From NCBI GenBank assembly GCA_964036045.1, contig OZ038387.1:52450265-52514264 (forward strand): a stretch of 64,000 nt of DNA. The letters run 5' to 3'. Positions 24,401 through 33,775 of this stretch are shown one piece after another. The notes beneath the pieces are model-generated. The model had not been told where the DNA came from. It searched no databases and worked only from the letters and a program-made list of their open reading frames with translations. The DNA comes from Eutreptiella sp. 'Long Island Sound 2002'. Lineage: Eukaryota > Euglenozoa > Euglenophyceae > Eutreptiales > Eutreptiaceae. The position numbers and the translations under genes are program-made. Position 1 is the first letter of the stretch; every line of letters starts with the position of its first letter.

Positions 24401-26370
24401 AGTGGCCCACAAGTGGGCAAGGTGGCTACATAACCCCTGCCGCCTGGGGGGTCCCCACCGCTTCAGAGTGGGGGGCAAAATCAGAAGTGGCCCACAGGTG
24501 GGCAAGGTGGCTACATAACCCCTGCCGCTTGGGGGATCCCCACCGCTTCAGAGCGGGGGGCAAAATCGGACGAAGCCCGCAAGTGGGCAAGGTGGCTACA
24601 TAACGCCTGCCGCCTGGGGGTCCCCACCGCTTCAGAGCGGGGGGCACAATCAGAAGTGGCCCACAAGTTGGCAAAGTGGCTACATAACCCCTGCCGCCTG
24701 GGGGATCCCCACCGCTTCAGAGCGGGGGGCAAAATCAGAAGTGGCCCACAGGTGGGCAAGGTGGCTACATAACCCTTGCCGCTTGGGGGGTCCCCACCGC
24801 TTCAGACCGGGGGGCAAAATCAGAAATGGCCCACAAGTGGGCAAGGTGGCTACATAACCACTGCCGCCTGGGGGATCCCCACCGCTTCAGAGCGGGGGGC
24901 GCAATCAGAAGTGGCCCACAGGTGGGCAAGGTGGGGGATCAATGGTCGGTTCCGATAGACTGAATGTCCCCGCCATAGACAATGGGCAAGGTGGCTACAT
25001 AACCCCTGCCGCCTCGGAGGTCCCCACCGCTTCACAGCGGGGGGGCAGAATCAAAAGTGGCCCACAAACCGGCAAGGTTGCTACATAACCCCTGCCGCTT
25101 GGGGGGTCCCCATCGCTTTGGATATGGGCAGAATCAGAGGGGGCCCACAAGTGGGCAAGGTGGCTACATAACCCCTGCCGCCTGGGGGTCCCCACCGCTT
25201 CAGAGCGGGGGGCAACATCAAAGCGGGCCCACAAGTGGGCAAGGTGGCTACATAACCCTTGCCGCCTGGGGGATCCCCACCGCTTCAGAGCGGGGGGCAC
25301 AATCAGAAGTGGCCCACAAATGGGCAAGGTGGCTACATAACCCCTGCTGCTTGGGCGGTCCCCATCGCTTCAGAGCGGGGGGCACAATCAGAAGTGGCCC
25401 ACAAGTGGGCAAGGTGGCTACATAACCCCTGCCGCTTGGGCGGTCCCCACCGCTTCAGAGCGGGGGGCAGAATCAGAAGTGGCGCACAAGTGGGCAAGGT
25501 GGCTACATAACCCCTGCCGCCTCGGGGGTCCCCATCGCTTCAGAGCGCGGGGCAAAATCAGAAGTGGCCCACAAGTGGGCAAAGTGGCTACATAGCCCCT
25601 GCTGCGGGAGGGTCCCCACCGCTTCAGCGGGGAGGGCAGAATCAGAAGTGGCCCACGAGTGGGCAAGGTGGCTACATAACCCCCGCCGCCTGGGGGGGTC
25701 GCCACCGCTTGAGAGCGGGGGGCAGAATCAGAAGTGGCCCACAAGTGGGGAAGGTGGCTACATAACCCCTGCCGCCTAGGGGGTCCCCACCGCTTCAGCG
25801 CGGGGGGCAGAATCAAAAGGGGCCCACAAGTGGGCAAGGTGGCTACATCACCCCCGCCGCCTAGGGGGTCCCCACCGCTTTAGAGCGGGGGGCAGAATCA
25901 GAAGTGGCCCACAAATGGGCAAGGTGGCTACATAACCCCTGCCGCCTGGAGGTTCCCCACCGCTTCAGAGCGGGGGGCAAAATGAGAAGTGGCCCACAGG
26001 TGGGCAAGGTGGCTGGCTACATAACCCCTGCCGCCTGGGGGGTCCCCACCGCTTTAGAGCAGGGGGACAAAATCAGAAGTGGCCCACGAGTGGGCAAGGT
26101 GGCTACATAACCCCTGCCGCCTGAGGGGTCCCCACCGCTTGAGAGCGGGGGGCAAAATCGGAGGGGGCCCACGAGTGGGCAAGGTGACTACATAACCCCT
26201 GCCGCCTGGGGGGTCCCCACCGCGTCACAGCGGGGGGCAGAATCAGAATTGGCCCAGAAGTGGGCAAGGTGGCTACATAACCCCTGCCGCCGGGGGGGGT
26301 CCCCACCGCTTCACAGCGGGGGGCAGAATCAGAAGTGGCCCACATGTGGGCAAGGTGGCTACATAACCCC
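18418..26370 (+). repeat. 85-bp satellite, array II
   Basis: The same satellite as array I but in the opposite orientation; length divided by period gives about 94 units. The unit reads ggcaaggtggctacataac, ccctgccgcctgggggg, tccccaccgcttcagagcgg, ggggcaaaatcagaagtgg and cccacaagtg. From about 18500 to 22030 many units carry a caacgtgcctacataac variant alternating with the caaggtggctac form, and a three-unit block repeats at 255 bp (18612 and 18867 start the same variant series). From about 22440 on, a gcgcagaatcaaacggggcc variant repeats at 170 bp. A short non-satellite insertion interrupts the array at about 24935-24985. Confidence 0.97.
24935..24985. other. non-satellite insertion within array II
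   Basis: Between ggtgggcaaggtgg and atgggcaaggtggc there is a stretch of about 50 bases (ggatcaatggtcggttccg and following) that does not fit the satellite. It is flanked by repeated gggcaaggtgg words, which belong to the satellite itself. Confidence 0.7.
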
Positions 26371-27409
26371 CCTGTTCCATCCCCTGCTCTTTGTTCCACG
26401 GGGGCCTGGAACCCCTCCCCCCTCTTTACTCCCAGAAGCTGTGGTTTGCGTGATGACCTCTGGCAAGCCTCACCGATCTCAAGACCTGCAAACCAGGGCC
26501 GGTCCTGTGGTCTGGTGGCCTGGCCCCAGCCTTTTGCATCATGTCTCAAACTGTGCACCACTGCCCATGAATCGCCGACTCACTGGCACTCGTGGGCTGC
26601 AAAGCAGCTCGGAAGAAACTTTTTTTCAACAAGAATTCCCCTGTGCTCCACAACTCAACGTGATCAGTGCATTGTGGGGATATTGTTTGTGGTCCATTCA
26701 TGTTGGGGTTCCTCAGGGATTCCCCCCCCCCCAAACCTCCCCCTTCAGCTCGTCGGGGGTCACCGTTACGGGAGCCCTGAAGGGGTGCTGGAGGTCTGGA
26801 AAAGGAGCTCGGAAGACCCTCCGCCCGTGCAAGCCAACTGTTCCAAGTTCCAAATTGCGCCAAATGGGCTTTTGGGGAAGCCACTAGAGTGCACTATATG
26901 ATCAAAACTCTGAAAAAGCGATTATCTTTTTGATATATAAAACCTTGCCTTCAAATTTCGAAAAGACTACAGTGTTCTCCAATGTTTGCTTCCCTGCTTG
27001 GGTTTGAAACCTCCTGCTGTTTCGCATCCAAAAAATCTTGAAACATCAAAAACAGCAGGCATCCATACACACGCAGCGCATGCAAAACAATGAAACTTCA
27101 CTGTGTATGTTCCCAAACAAGTCCACTTATCGAAGAAGCACCACGCAAAGCGTGGCACTGCAGCCAAATCAAACTAAAGTACACGGTAAAGCAATATGCA
27201 TAGGCTCCGAGTGTCAGAGCCACATGGCTGAGCAAAGCCAACAAAAGGGCAGAGACAACAAACTGAAAGCGCAAAGGCCTGAGGCCGAGCACTTACCATG
27301 CAGTATGATCTGCAACAGAAAAGGGGAGAGAATGACAAAACAAAACAAGGGTGCAACTGCTAGCACCAGTGACAAAGCCCAAGTATACTTAACTGAGGCC
27401 TCCGGCGCC
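26371..27409. other. spacer, no supported gene
   Basis: Open frames at 26249-26901 start inside the satellite and continue into unique sequence without a recognisable domain. An AT-richer stretch follows at 26900-27060. Nothing is called. Confidence 0.5.
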
Positions 27410-27886
27410 TCAGGCCCAAACGGCTAGTGAGGGAGCGTATACAAACAGGAAATCCTGAGTCCTGGCGGCAGTGGACGCAATGGGGCGCATAGGAACATTG
27501 CTTGTGCCAGATATGGCAAGGGGGGAACTTTGCCCAAGACACGCCCTGCGTGTGGGGCTATTATCCCCAGAACTTGCCCCCCACGGAATGATCCCAAATG
27601 GCCCTTTTCCCCCCACCCTAAGTGGCAGGGCATCACATGCGGCGTCGTGATACGCTAACATTCTTCCGTTTGGACCGGGAATCGGTTTGGGTGGTATCAG
27701 CTTTGCTGAACAAGAAGTAGGACCAGCCTTGACTGCCGTGGGATGTGAGTGAATCCAGGTTTGATGGGCTGACCGCCTGCTATTGGATCGATGCCATTGG
27801 ATCGGATTGAGCCCCTGTGTCATGCGGGCATCACTATCACTGGTTTCTCCATCATCTAGCAAATTGGGTGCTTGCGCAACACTCAA
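27410..27886 (-). CDS. possible exon, unknown protein (158 codons)
   Basis: A minus frame with ordinary amino-acid composition, an acidic N-terminal part (LLDDGETSDSDARMTQ) and a Pro/Gly/Ser-rich remainder (including PPKPIPGPNGRMLAY). No domain is recognised. It stands alone, with no clear splice partners, and lies between satellite array II and empty spacer. It may be a single exon, a small gene or a transposon fragment. Confidence 0.25.
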   Translation of the reverse strand: MSVAQAPNLLDDGETSDSDARMTQGLNPIQWHRSNSRRSAHQTWIHSHPTAVKAGPTSCSAKLIPPKPIPGPNGRMLAYHDAACDALPLRVGGKGPFGIIPWGASSGDNSPTRRACLGQSSPLAISGTSNVPMRPIASTAARTQDFLFVYAPSLAVWA

Positions 27887-28926
27887 CGGATTGTTTTTTG
27901 CATCTTCAACTTTTAGATTTTTTTTTCAGTCTTCTCACCTTTTGAGGACTTTGTTCGGGCGGATGTAGGTGCAAGTGAGCCATGGATATTGAAGGCGGAA
28001 GTGAACAGCCACAGGGTTTGCGCAACGCAGTATCTGAGTGATGGTGTTGCAGCATGTTGATGATCATTGTACCCCCCATCCTTTGTCCAGCCCCTCCCCC
28101 CCTCCTTGTCAAACTCCCCCACAACCCCATGGGGGGGGGGGGGCGTCACCGGCTAGTTCCAAAAGAAAATGCATCAGTGTCATATTGCACAGGACCGCAA
28201 CTTTGGGGGGTGGTACAATCGGACAGGGGTCCCCCCTTCACTGTGGGGGACCTGACAAACCCCGAACCCCCTCTCCTGCTCTCGACTCCCTCCCCGACTT
28301 CTATCAAACACGGATCCCCAGAGACCACGTTCAACACAGGGGGCCGTAGATAGCGTCTCTTCTTCAGAAGAGTTCATAGGACAATCACCGCCAAACATCA
28401 TTTCTCTTCCTTCTTATGACTTCCTCATCAGTTAAACGACGCTATCTACACCCAGCCAATGTAAACTGGGTGTTCCTTGGCCAGTTGGGGGGGGGGCGCC
28501 AGGGAGCCCATGGAAGCTGTGCAGCGGTCAAGGGGTCATAAGCCCGTGAACCATGTGCCTCTTCTCCCCTCCCCCTATGGCAATCCCACCTGCTTCGGCT
28601 TTATGCCTGGGCTTTTCTTGGTGAGGGCAAGAATGGGGTCAAGTCAGCATAAGCACAGATCAACTGGGGAACAGGGGCCCCGAGTGCAATATAACGAACG
28701 ATATCCCCTGCCCCCCAGCGGTTGCACACACCGTCACCCCTGCAAGACATCATTGTCAGAGCTCACGTGTGCCCCCACACGTACACACTGCTGCAGTTCA
28801 TTAGGGCCACTGCGCCACACATGCTGAACCACGCCCCAATACCCCAAATGACAGAATGGCCGACTCAACCCTAGCCCTGTACCCTCCCCCCCCCTTGCGC
28901 AAACACGGGCCAGGTTCTGGTTCCAG
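27887..28926. other. spacer, no supported gene
   Basis: It contains a C-rich/G-tract hairpin at about 28080-28143. A short acidic minus frame at about 28180-28401 includes GGDCPMNSSEEE, loosely like the EGDCPTTDDDS word in the 7140-7613 fragment. Otherwise nothing recognisable. Confidence 0.4.
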
Positions 28927-28985
28927 GACCAAAAGTGCGGGAACACCGGGTCCCCGTGTTTGGACAAGCCCGTGTTAGCGCGCGG
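28927..28985 (+). repeat. about 60-bp direct repeat, copy 1
   Basis: It reads aggaccaaaagtgcgg through acaagcccgtgttagcg and matches 29199-29258 with only a few differences. It contains a short hairpin, acaccgg/ccgtgt. Confidence 0.8.
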
Positions 28986-29198
28986 CACGTACTACGGAGC
29001 ACAAGTTGCAGGCATAGCCCAACCTTAACCCTCCCAACATGAAAGACTGTCCAACAGACCGGCATACACCCCACAGTACAAGAGCACATGGAATTATAGC
29101 TGTAGCAACACTTTGTCACCCATATTGACCCTTCTGGCACAAAGCTATAAACCACGTTCTCTATTGGATCAGAACCGGAAAAACGACGGTTCAAAAAA

Positions 29199-29258
29199 AG
29201 GACCAAAAGTGCGGAAACACGGGGTCTCCGTGTTTGGACAAGCCCGTGTTAGCGTAAG
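29199..29258 (+). repeat. about 60-bp direct repeat, copy 2
   Basis: Second copy of the 28927-28985 repeat, 272 bp downstream and in the same orientation. Here the internal hairpin has arms acacgg and ccgtgt. The flanks differ from those of copy 1. Confidence 0.8.
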
Positions 29259-29704
29259 GGGGGCCGCAAGCAGGTCAACAAAGCGCTCCACACATGCACG
29301 TCCTGGTATGCATATGCAGCAATGTTCGGCAGTTCCATTGATACGATGGTTCCACGAGCACTTTAGCGTATGTACAGGTTGCACTGATGTTTGCCTAGTT
29401 ACCCTTTTTTCTGGCCGTGTTTTGTCGGCCAAAACCTCTAGCCTTCATGTTACCATACTGGGAATTGAGGTCCACAGGTGGCTGGACAGGCTTGCAGTAC
29501 GCTGGCTCTCAATCGGCCAACCTGTCATGTCGTCCTACAGCACTCTCAGAGAGGGGGTCAGTGGTGTGTGTGTGTGTTAGGCTCATTCTCATTCATTTGA
29601 CTACAGAAACTATGGCGATAATGTGGTTGTGAGGGGGCCGCGGGCCCATCCTCTGTTGCATACCATCCGTTCAGACAAAGTATTCCTGAGAGCAGGGGTG
29701 CACA

Positions 29705-29854
29705 ATGTGGCCTTTTGGGCCATGTACCGCAGTGGCAATGCAGCCAGCTGCTGCTCTGAAGACGAAGGTTCGAGTCCTCGCTGAGGAGGACTACGAGGAG
29801 GAGATGCGGTTCCGGCGGCGCAAGCGGTCCCGGTGGTGGAGCGCGCTGCTGCAG
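29705..29854 (+). CDS. possible first exon, basic/acidic N-terminal tail
   Basis: The frame opens at ATG 29705 and encodes 50 residues, with an acidic run (AEEDYEEE) followed by a basic run (RFRRRKRSRWW), then ALLQ at CAG followed by GTGTGT, a plausible donor. A candidate acceptor (cattacag) ends at 29912, giving a 58-bp intron; a second (ccttacag) ends at 29934. After the first acceptor the frame reads TGIGIPYSWTKNYEDE and then stops. A GGTTCGAGTCC B-box-like word lies inside the exon (about 29769), so the region could instead be a tRNA-derived repeat. Confidence 0.25.
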
Positions 29855-29936
29855 GTGTGTTGTGGTTGGGGCTTTGCTTTTTGCTGACTCCCTGTGTTCG
29901 GACTCATTACAGACAGGTATAGGAATACCTTACAGC

Positions 29937-30008
29937 TGGACAAAAAACTATGAGGACGAGACACGCCACCGATCCACCGGCGGTACCGATGGTGGAGCGG
30001 GATGCTGA
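29937..30008 (+). repeat. diverged duplicate of the 29.79-29.85 kb segment
   Basis: The stretch aactatgaggacgagaca through ggtggagcgggatgctgaag aligns with gactacgaggaggagatg through ggtggagcgcgctgctgcag about 145 bp upstream. The second copy is one base shorter, so the RRxRWWS reading is pushed into another frame. It looks like a duplicated exon segment that has lost its frame. Confidence 0.5.
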
Positions 30009-30049
30009 AGGGGGCGGTGGCGGGGACCTCACCAACGGGCCCCTGGACG

Positions 30050-30110
30050 GACAGACGAACCGGGAATCGAACCCCCGACCAAGGGGGGGGGGGGGTACCA
30101 CCCATGTCCC
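30050..30110 (-). other. B-box-like word beside a G tract; not a tRNA gene
   Basis: On the minus strand GGTTCGATTCC matches the RNA polymerase III B-box consensus. No A box, acceptor stem or 7-base anticodon loop could be laid out: the upstream hairpin ctcat/atgag has a 6-base loop, and a poly-C run separates it from the T-arm. It may be the relic of a tRNA-derived SINE. Confidence 0.25.
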
Positions 30111-30359
30111 TCATTGTAAGATGAGTAGTTCGCAATAGTGACTGTGAAACAAAAGGGAGCAGAATGTTGTTCCCTACCGTCAACATAGCCACACATCAAC
30201 ATGCCCCGGGGAACAAAAAGTGCCTAAAAGATGCCCCGCGTGCGCCCAAGCGCAGCGAGGTCCCCGCCAAGACAGTGCTCTTGCATCGATGGCATCCATC
30301 GGGTACTCCTTCGACCATCACCAGTGCCACTGTTTGGTCTCACCGTCAAAATACGCAGG

Positions 30360-31331
30360 TCAATCACATTTTGCAGTCACATTCATCCGCCCGTGCTCCC
30401 TCCGTGCCAAGATGATGCCGGCTGCTGCACCCGGACCCACAACAAAAGACATCGCCAAGGCGCCGAGGGCATCCGACAAACTGTCGGCTGCAAAATAGAC
30501 GACAAACCCCATGAACAGTACTAAAAAGTCGATCGTCATGAATTTCACCGAAACGTTGGCTTCCGTCCAGAGAGCGGACACCAACGCAGTTGGCGTATAC
30601 CCGTGGGCAGTCGTGAGGAGGTATAGGTTGATAGCATATCCCACAAACGCAACTGCTGCCGAGACCCCGTAGGCCTTGGCCAGTAGATTCGAAACCGTCC
30701 TCTTGTAAGCAGCATCTGCGTGCTCCGGAGGGTACAGCGGCCAGTACATGAGGTTGACGAGGGGCAGGATCGGCCCCCCAATGAGGCCCGCCACCGCTGT
30801 CCACCCATAAGTATCCGCATCGAGGGTGAACATCAGCAGCGTCAAAACAGGGAAGACGAAGCTAGTGGACAGCACGAGGCGCAGTCGCCCCTGTGAGGGA
30901 ACGCCATCCCCCTCCCCGTACAGCGCACCGGGCACCCAGAGCAGGGGAAACATGACACTCACTCCGAAGACCTGGGCCAGCAGCCCAAGGAATGTGGGGT
31001 AGCGGATCACGCCCTTGGCGCCCCCCCGGCCTGCTTCAATGGAGGACAGGATCGTGTAGGGAAGGGCTAGGCCGGCAATCACGCCCCATGCGAAGATGCC
31101 AGCGGGCTCCCTCACGAGGTGGGCCAGAAACTGTGTGATCAGGCACACGAAGCCTCCTCCCAAATTGTGGATGTAGGGGTGCAGCCCCGCCTCACGCACT
31201 GCGGTCTCGGGATCGGATGAGAAGCAGGCGGCCTGGATGGGCTCGAAGAACTCTTTCGACACCGCTTGGGTGATCACGAAGGCCGACGCTCCCAGAACCG
31301 CGGAAATGGCGGCACATATGAGCCTGAACAT
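30360..31331 (-). CDS. multi-pass integral membrane protein, 323 residues
   Basis: The start is set at 31331 (MFRLICAAIS); the 45 codons upstream in the same frame are Pro-rich and unlike protein. The ATG is preceded by a pyrimidine tract ending CCCTGCCCAG, five bases before it. Nine hydrophobic segments are visible: about 3-24, 57-73, 78-98, 112-138, 152-171, 176-199, 217-241, 265-284 and 289-309. Segment 4 carries YPTFLGLLAQVFGVSV followed by MFPLLW. Segment 8 starts with an Asp in the membrane face (TIDFLVLF). From memory, the P-T-x2-G-x2-x-Q-x2-G pattern recalls fungal-type membrane terpene-cyclase-like proteins, but this is weak and needs a profile search. No introns interrupt the frame. 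The C-terminus (RREHGRMNVTAKCD) is short and polar. Location is a membrane, most likely endomembrane; substrate unknown. Confidence 0.8.
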   Translation of the reverse strand: MFRLICAAISAVLGASAFVITQAVSKEFFEPIQAACFSSDPETAVREAGLHPYIHNLGGGFVCLITQFLAHLVREPAGIFAWGVIAGLALPYTILSSIEAGRGGAKGVIRYPTFLGLLAQVFGVSVMFPLLWVPGALYGEGDGVPSQGRLRLVLSTSFVFPVLTLLMFTLDADTYGWTAVAGLIGGPILPLVNLMYWPLYPPEHADAAYKRTVSNLLAKAYGVSAAVAFVGYAINLYLLTTAHGYTPTALVSALWTEANVSVKFMTIDFLVLFMGFVVYFAADSLSDALGALAMSFVVGPGAAAGIILARREHGRMNVTAKCD

Positions 31332-31360
31332 GGTGACTGGGCAGGGAAGAGAACGGGAAC
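31322..31360 (-). promoter_or_regulatory. splice-acceptor-like site just upstream of the start codon
   Basis: Reading the minus strand, a CT-rich run (GTTCCCGTTCTCTTCCC) ends TGCCCAG, then TCACC, then ATG. This suits the 3' end of a 5'-UTR intron or a trans-splicing acceptor. The sequence alone cannot tell which. Confidence 0.45.
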
Positions 31361-33023
31361 GGATGCCTGGCGACAGCCTGTCCTGGGCTGGTGACAAAAT
31401 GGGAGGATGGGGCTTGGGGGTGCCTGTCAAACCAAAAACTGGCAGAAATGCCTTCATTTGTACCACTTGTTCGATTTCCGGTACGTTTGAGGGTGTACAC
31501 CCGGACTGCCTCCCCCCGACCCCAAGTGGCTCCCACTATCTTCCCATGACCCTCAAATTTCGTAGCATGTTTTTCAATTTCCATTCTACTTGCCTTACAT
31601 GTCCCACAGGTGTACCAGTTAGTTTCACAGGCTCCAAAAGTGGCTGTACATCCATCAAATCAGAATTCTGCCAACAAAAGGTAACCTCACGAAAAGCGGT
31701 GTTTGATGAGGGGTGGTCGTTGTGCAGGGGGGTACTGGGAATGCGTACTACAAAACTGGTACAAAAGTTGCTGTCTTTGGCGAAAAAAGGTTGGCGGGTG
31801 GTGTGGGGTGGGGGGCATGTGAGCCGTATTTGCAAACCCCCCGTTGCTCTTCAGAACTGAACCTTCCAGTACAAAAAAGGGGCTGGGAGGGGTTCAGGAG
31901 GGATTTCCGGGGGTCCCCTCACATATATACCTCAGAACGACGCCTGCAGCACACTGATCATTTGGAGATACGTATCATGGGGGGATTTCTTTTGGATTTT
32001 TGTTGTCCAGGTTTGGCCCAATTTCCCAGTCATCACCAGTCCTGAAACTGTCTCTTTTTACCGGCTCGGGGGTTTGAGCCCGTTTTCCCATCCCCCGGCT
32101 TTCGTATGCCGTTGCCATAACACCCCCGCTTGAACTAAGACGTGTGCCCCCCCCAAAACCGTTGTTGTCTTCTGAGGTGACGCACCTCTGTGTATTGTTG
32201 CAGGTGCATGCGTCGCTACATATCTCTCCGCACTATTGAATCGTGCATTCCAATTCACCGTTGCGACCACTTCCACTCCGGCACCAATCATTTTTACGGC
32301 ATGTACTGATCAACAGAGCAAAATCGTTTGCGGTGCTGTCACTGCACCAAGTATGCAAACACCAGTAAAATCCACAAGTGCTTTTCGTCCCACATGCAAA
32401 AATCAAGCGATGAGCAGGCAGAGGCGGATCAAGCACAAACTCCACGTAAAATTTTGCTGTTGACGTGAGTTCTGGTCCTTGGAAGCCGTCACCGTCCCGT
32501 GAGTTTTTGTTTCTCCATCCAAGGCTGGTCTACAGCAGACAGTGTTAAAAGCCCAAACGGCATTAACCAAAACAAGCCGATAATAACATGACAGATATGC
32601 ACAATCATATCAGCAGGAAGGCTGATATGCAGCGCAAAAGAAGTCGTCATGTAATAGATCCACATACAAAATCCACCACAGAAAAATCACAGGAATGAAT
32701 GCAACAATCTGCAGAAAAACCATAGGACCTCAATCAAATTGTCAGCTGAAGCCAATTAATCGCGATCGCGACAACCATCTGGCGGCACGACAGCAGATAG
32801 GACGAGAGACAAAAAGAAACCCGTCCACATCATGCTAAAACACATGGGGTGCAATGAGCAATGGAAACAAAACACGGAGTGTACAATCACATGTCGCTCC
32901 GTGACCTTCCATCACCTCTCGTACCTCCGTGGCTGAAATTGAAATGGGGCAACCCTCCCCCCAGTCACAAAAGTATCCCCCACCATTGCACAATGCAAAT
33001 GGGGACCACAATTGACCACCATT
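31332..33023. other. spacer, no supported gene
   Basis: The open frames at 31237-32463 overlap on both strands and carry no recognised domain. 32460-32900 has almost no open frame and is AT-richer. Nothing is called. Confidence 0.5.
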
Positions 33024-33775
33024 GCATCACAGCATAATCCTTCATATTCGTATTGGAGGGTGATGTAGGTGACAGGCAGTTGGAGCAGAGGATGAATTGC
33101 CATTTGAGTGCTTGTTACAAATTTAGAGACGTGGTTTGGGGCATGGGGTTGGAGGTTGGAGAAGTGGGTCTGGGTCCAGGTGGACACAAGGTTGGCACAG
33201 GGTTTGAGATGGACCTGCTTTGGCAACAGGGTGTGGGATTGGGTGGGGAACCGAGCGGACAAAGGGCTGCGGTACGGTGGCAGAACAGGATTGGTGACAG
33301 GGCGGGCCCCTCTCGAGATTTGGGGGCAGAACATGGTTGGTGACAGGGGCAGCCCCTACCTGGAGCTGGGGGAAGAACAAGGTCTCAGTTAATCGCATTC
33401 TGTGATGTGCGATCCTACGAAAATGAGTGCTGCTGTCAATTTTTGCATCACATTGCTCTTTGTATGCGTGTTGGAGGGTAACGTGGGTGACAAGCGTTTG
33501 GGGCAGTGGATGCATTTTGTTTTGGGAAGCCTGGCTGGGGAGGTACAAGTTTACAGATGTGGTTGGGCATGGGGTCTGGAATGGGGTTTGAGACGTGGCA
33601 TGGGGTTCAAAGGGACACAGGGTTGGGACAGTGTTTGGGATTGACCTGCTTTGGCAACAGGGTTTGGGATGGGGTTTACGATGCGGGTTGGGAACCGGGT
33701 GGACACAGAGTTGCAACGAGGTTGCAGAACAAGATTGGCGACAGACTAGACTCAATCTTACATTCTGCGACGAAT
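33024..33775 (+). repeat. tandem duplication, two units of about 425 bp
   Basis: Unit 1 starts near ttgcatcac (33024) and unit 2 near 33447. Shared words include gttggagggt, gtgacaggc or gtgacaagc, ggcatggggtt, gacctgctttggcaacaggg, ggtggacacag and ggtgacagg or ggcgacaga. The two units have diverged considerably and the spacing varies from 423 to 437 bp. The frames within them are not conserved as protein. Confidence 0.7.

Noticed and set aside
7630-26370. Dozens of open frames of 60-208 codons with repeating ARWLHNPCRLGGPHRF-type peptides
   Set aside because: They arise because the 85-bp unit shifts frame by one base per copy and has few stops. They exist on both strands and change frame from unit to unit.
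7630-26370. CRISPR-like regular array
   Set aside because: The whole 85-bp unit is repeated with no unique spacers, the host is eukaryotic, and no cas-type genes are present.
29750-29790. tRNA gene (plus) around GGTTCGAGTCC
   Set aside because: The T-arm has mismatches (an extra A) and the anticodon arm cannot be paired. At most it is a SINE relic.
30050-30125. tRNA gene (minus) around GGTTCGATTCC
   Set aside because: No A box or acceptor stem, the anticodon-like loop has six bases, and a poly-C run breaks the fold.
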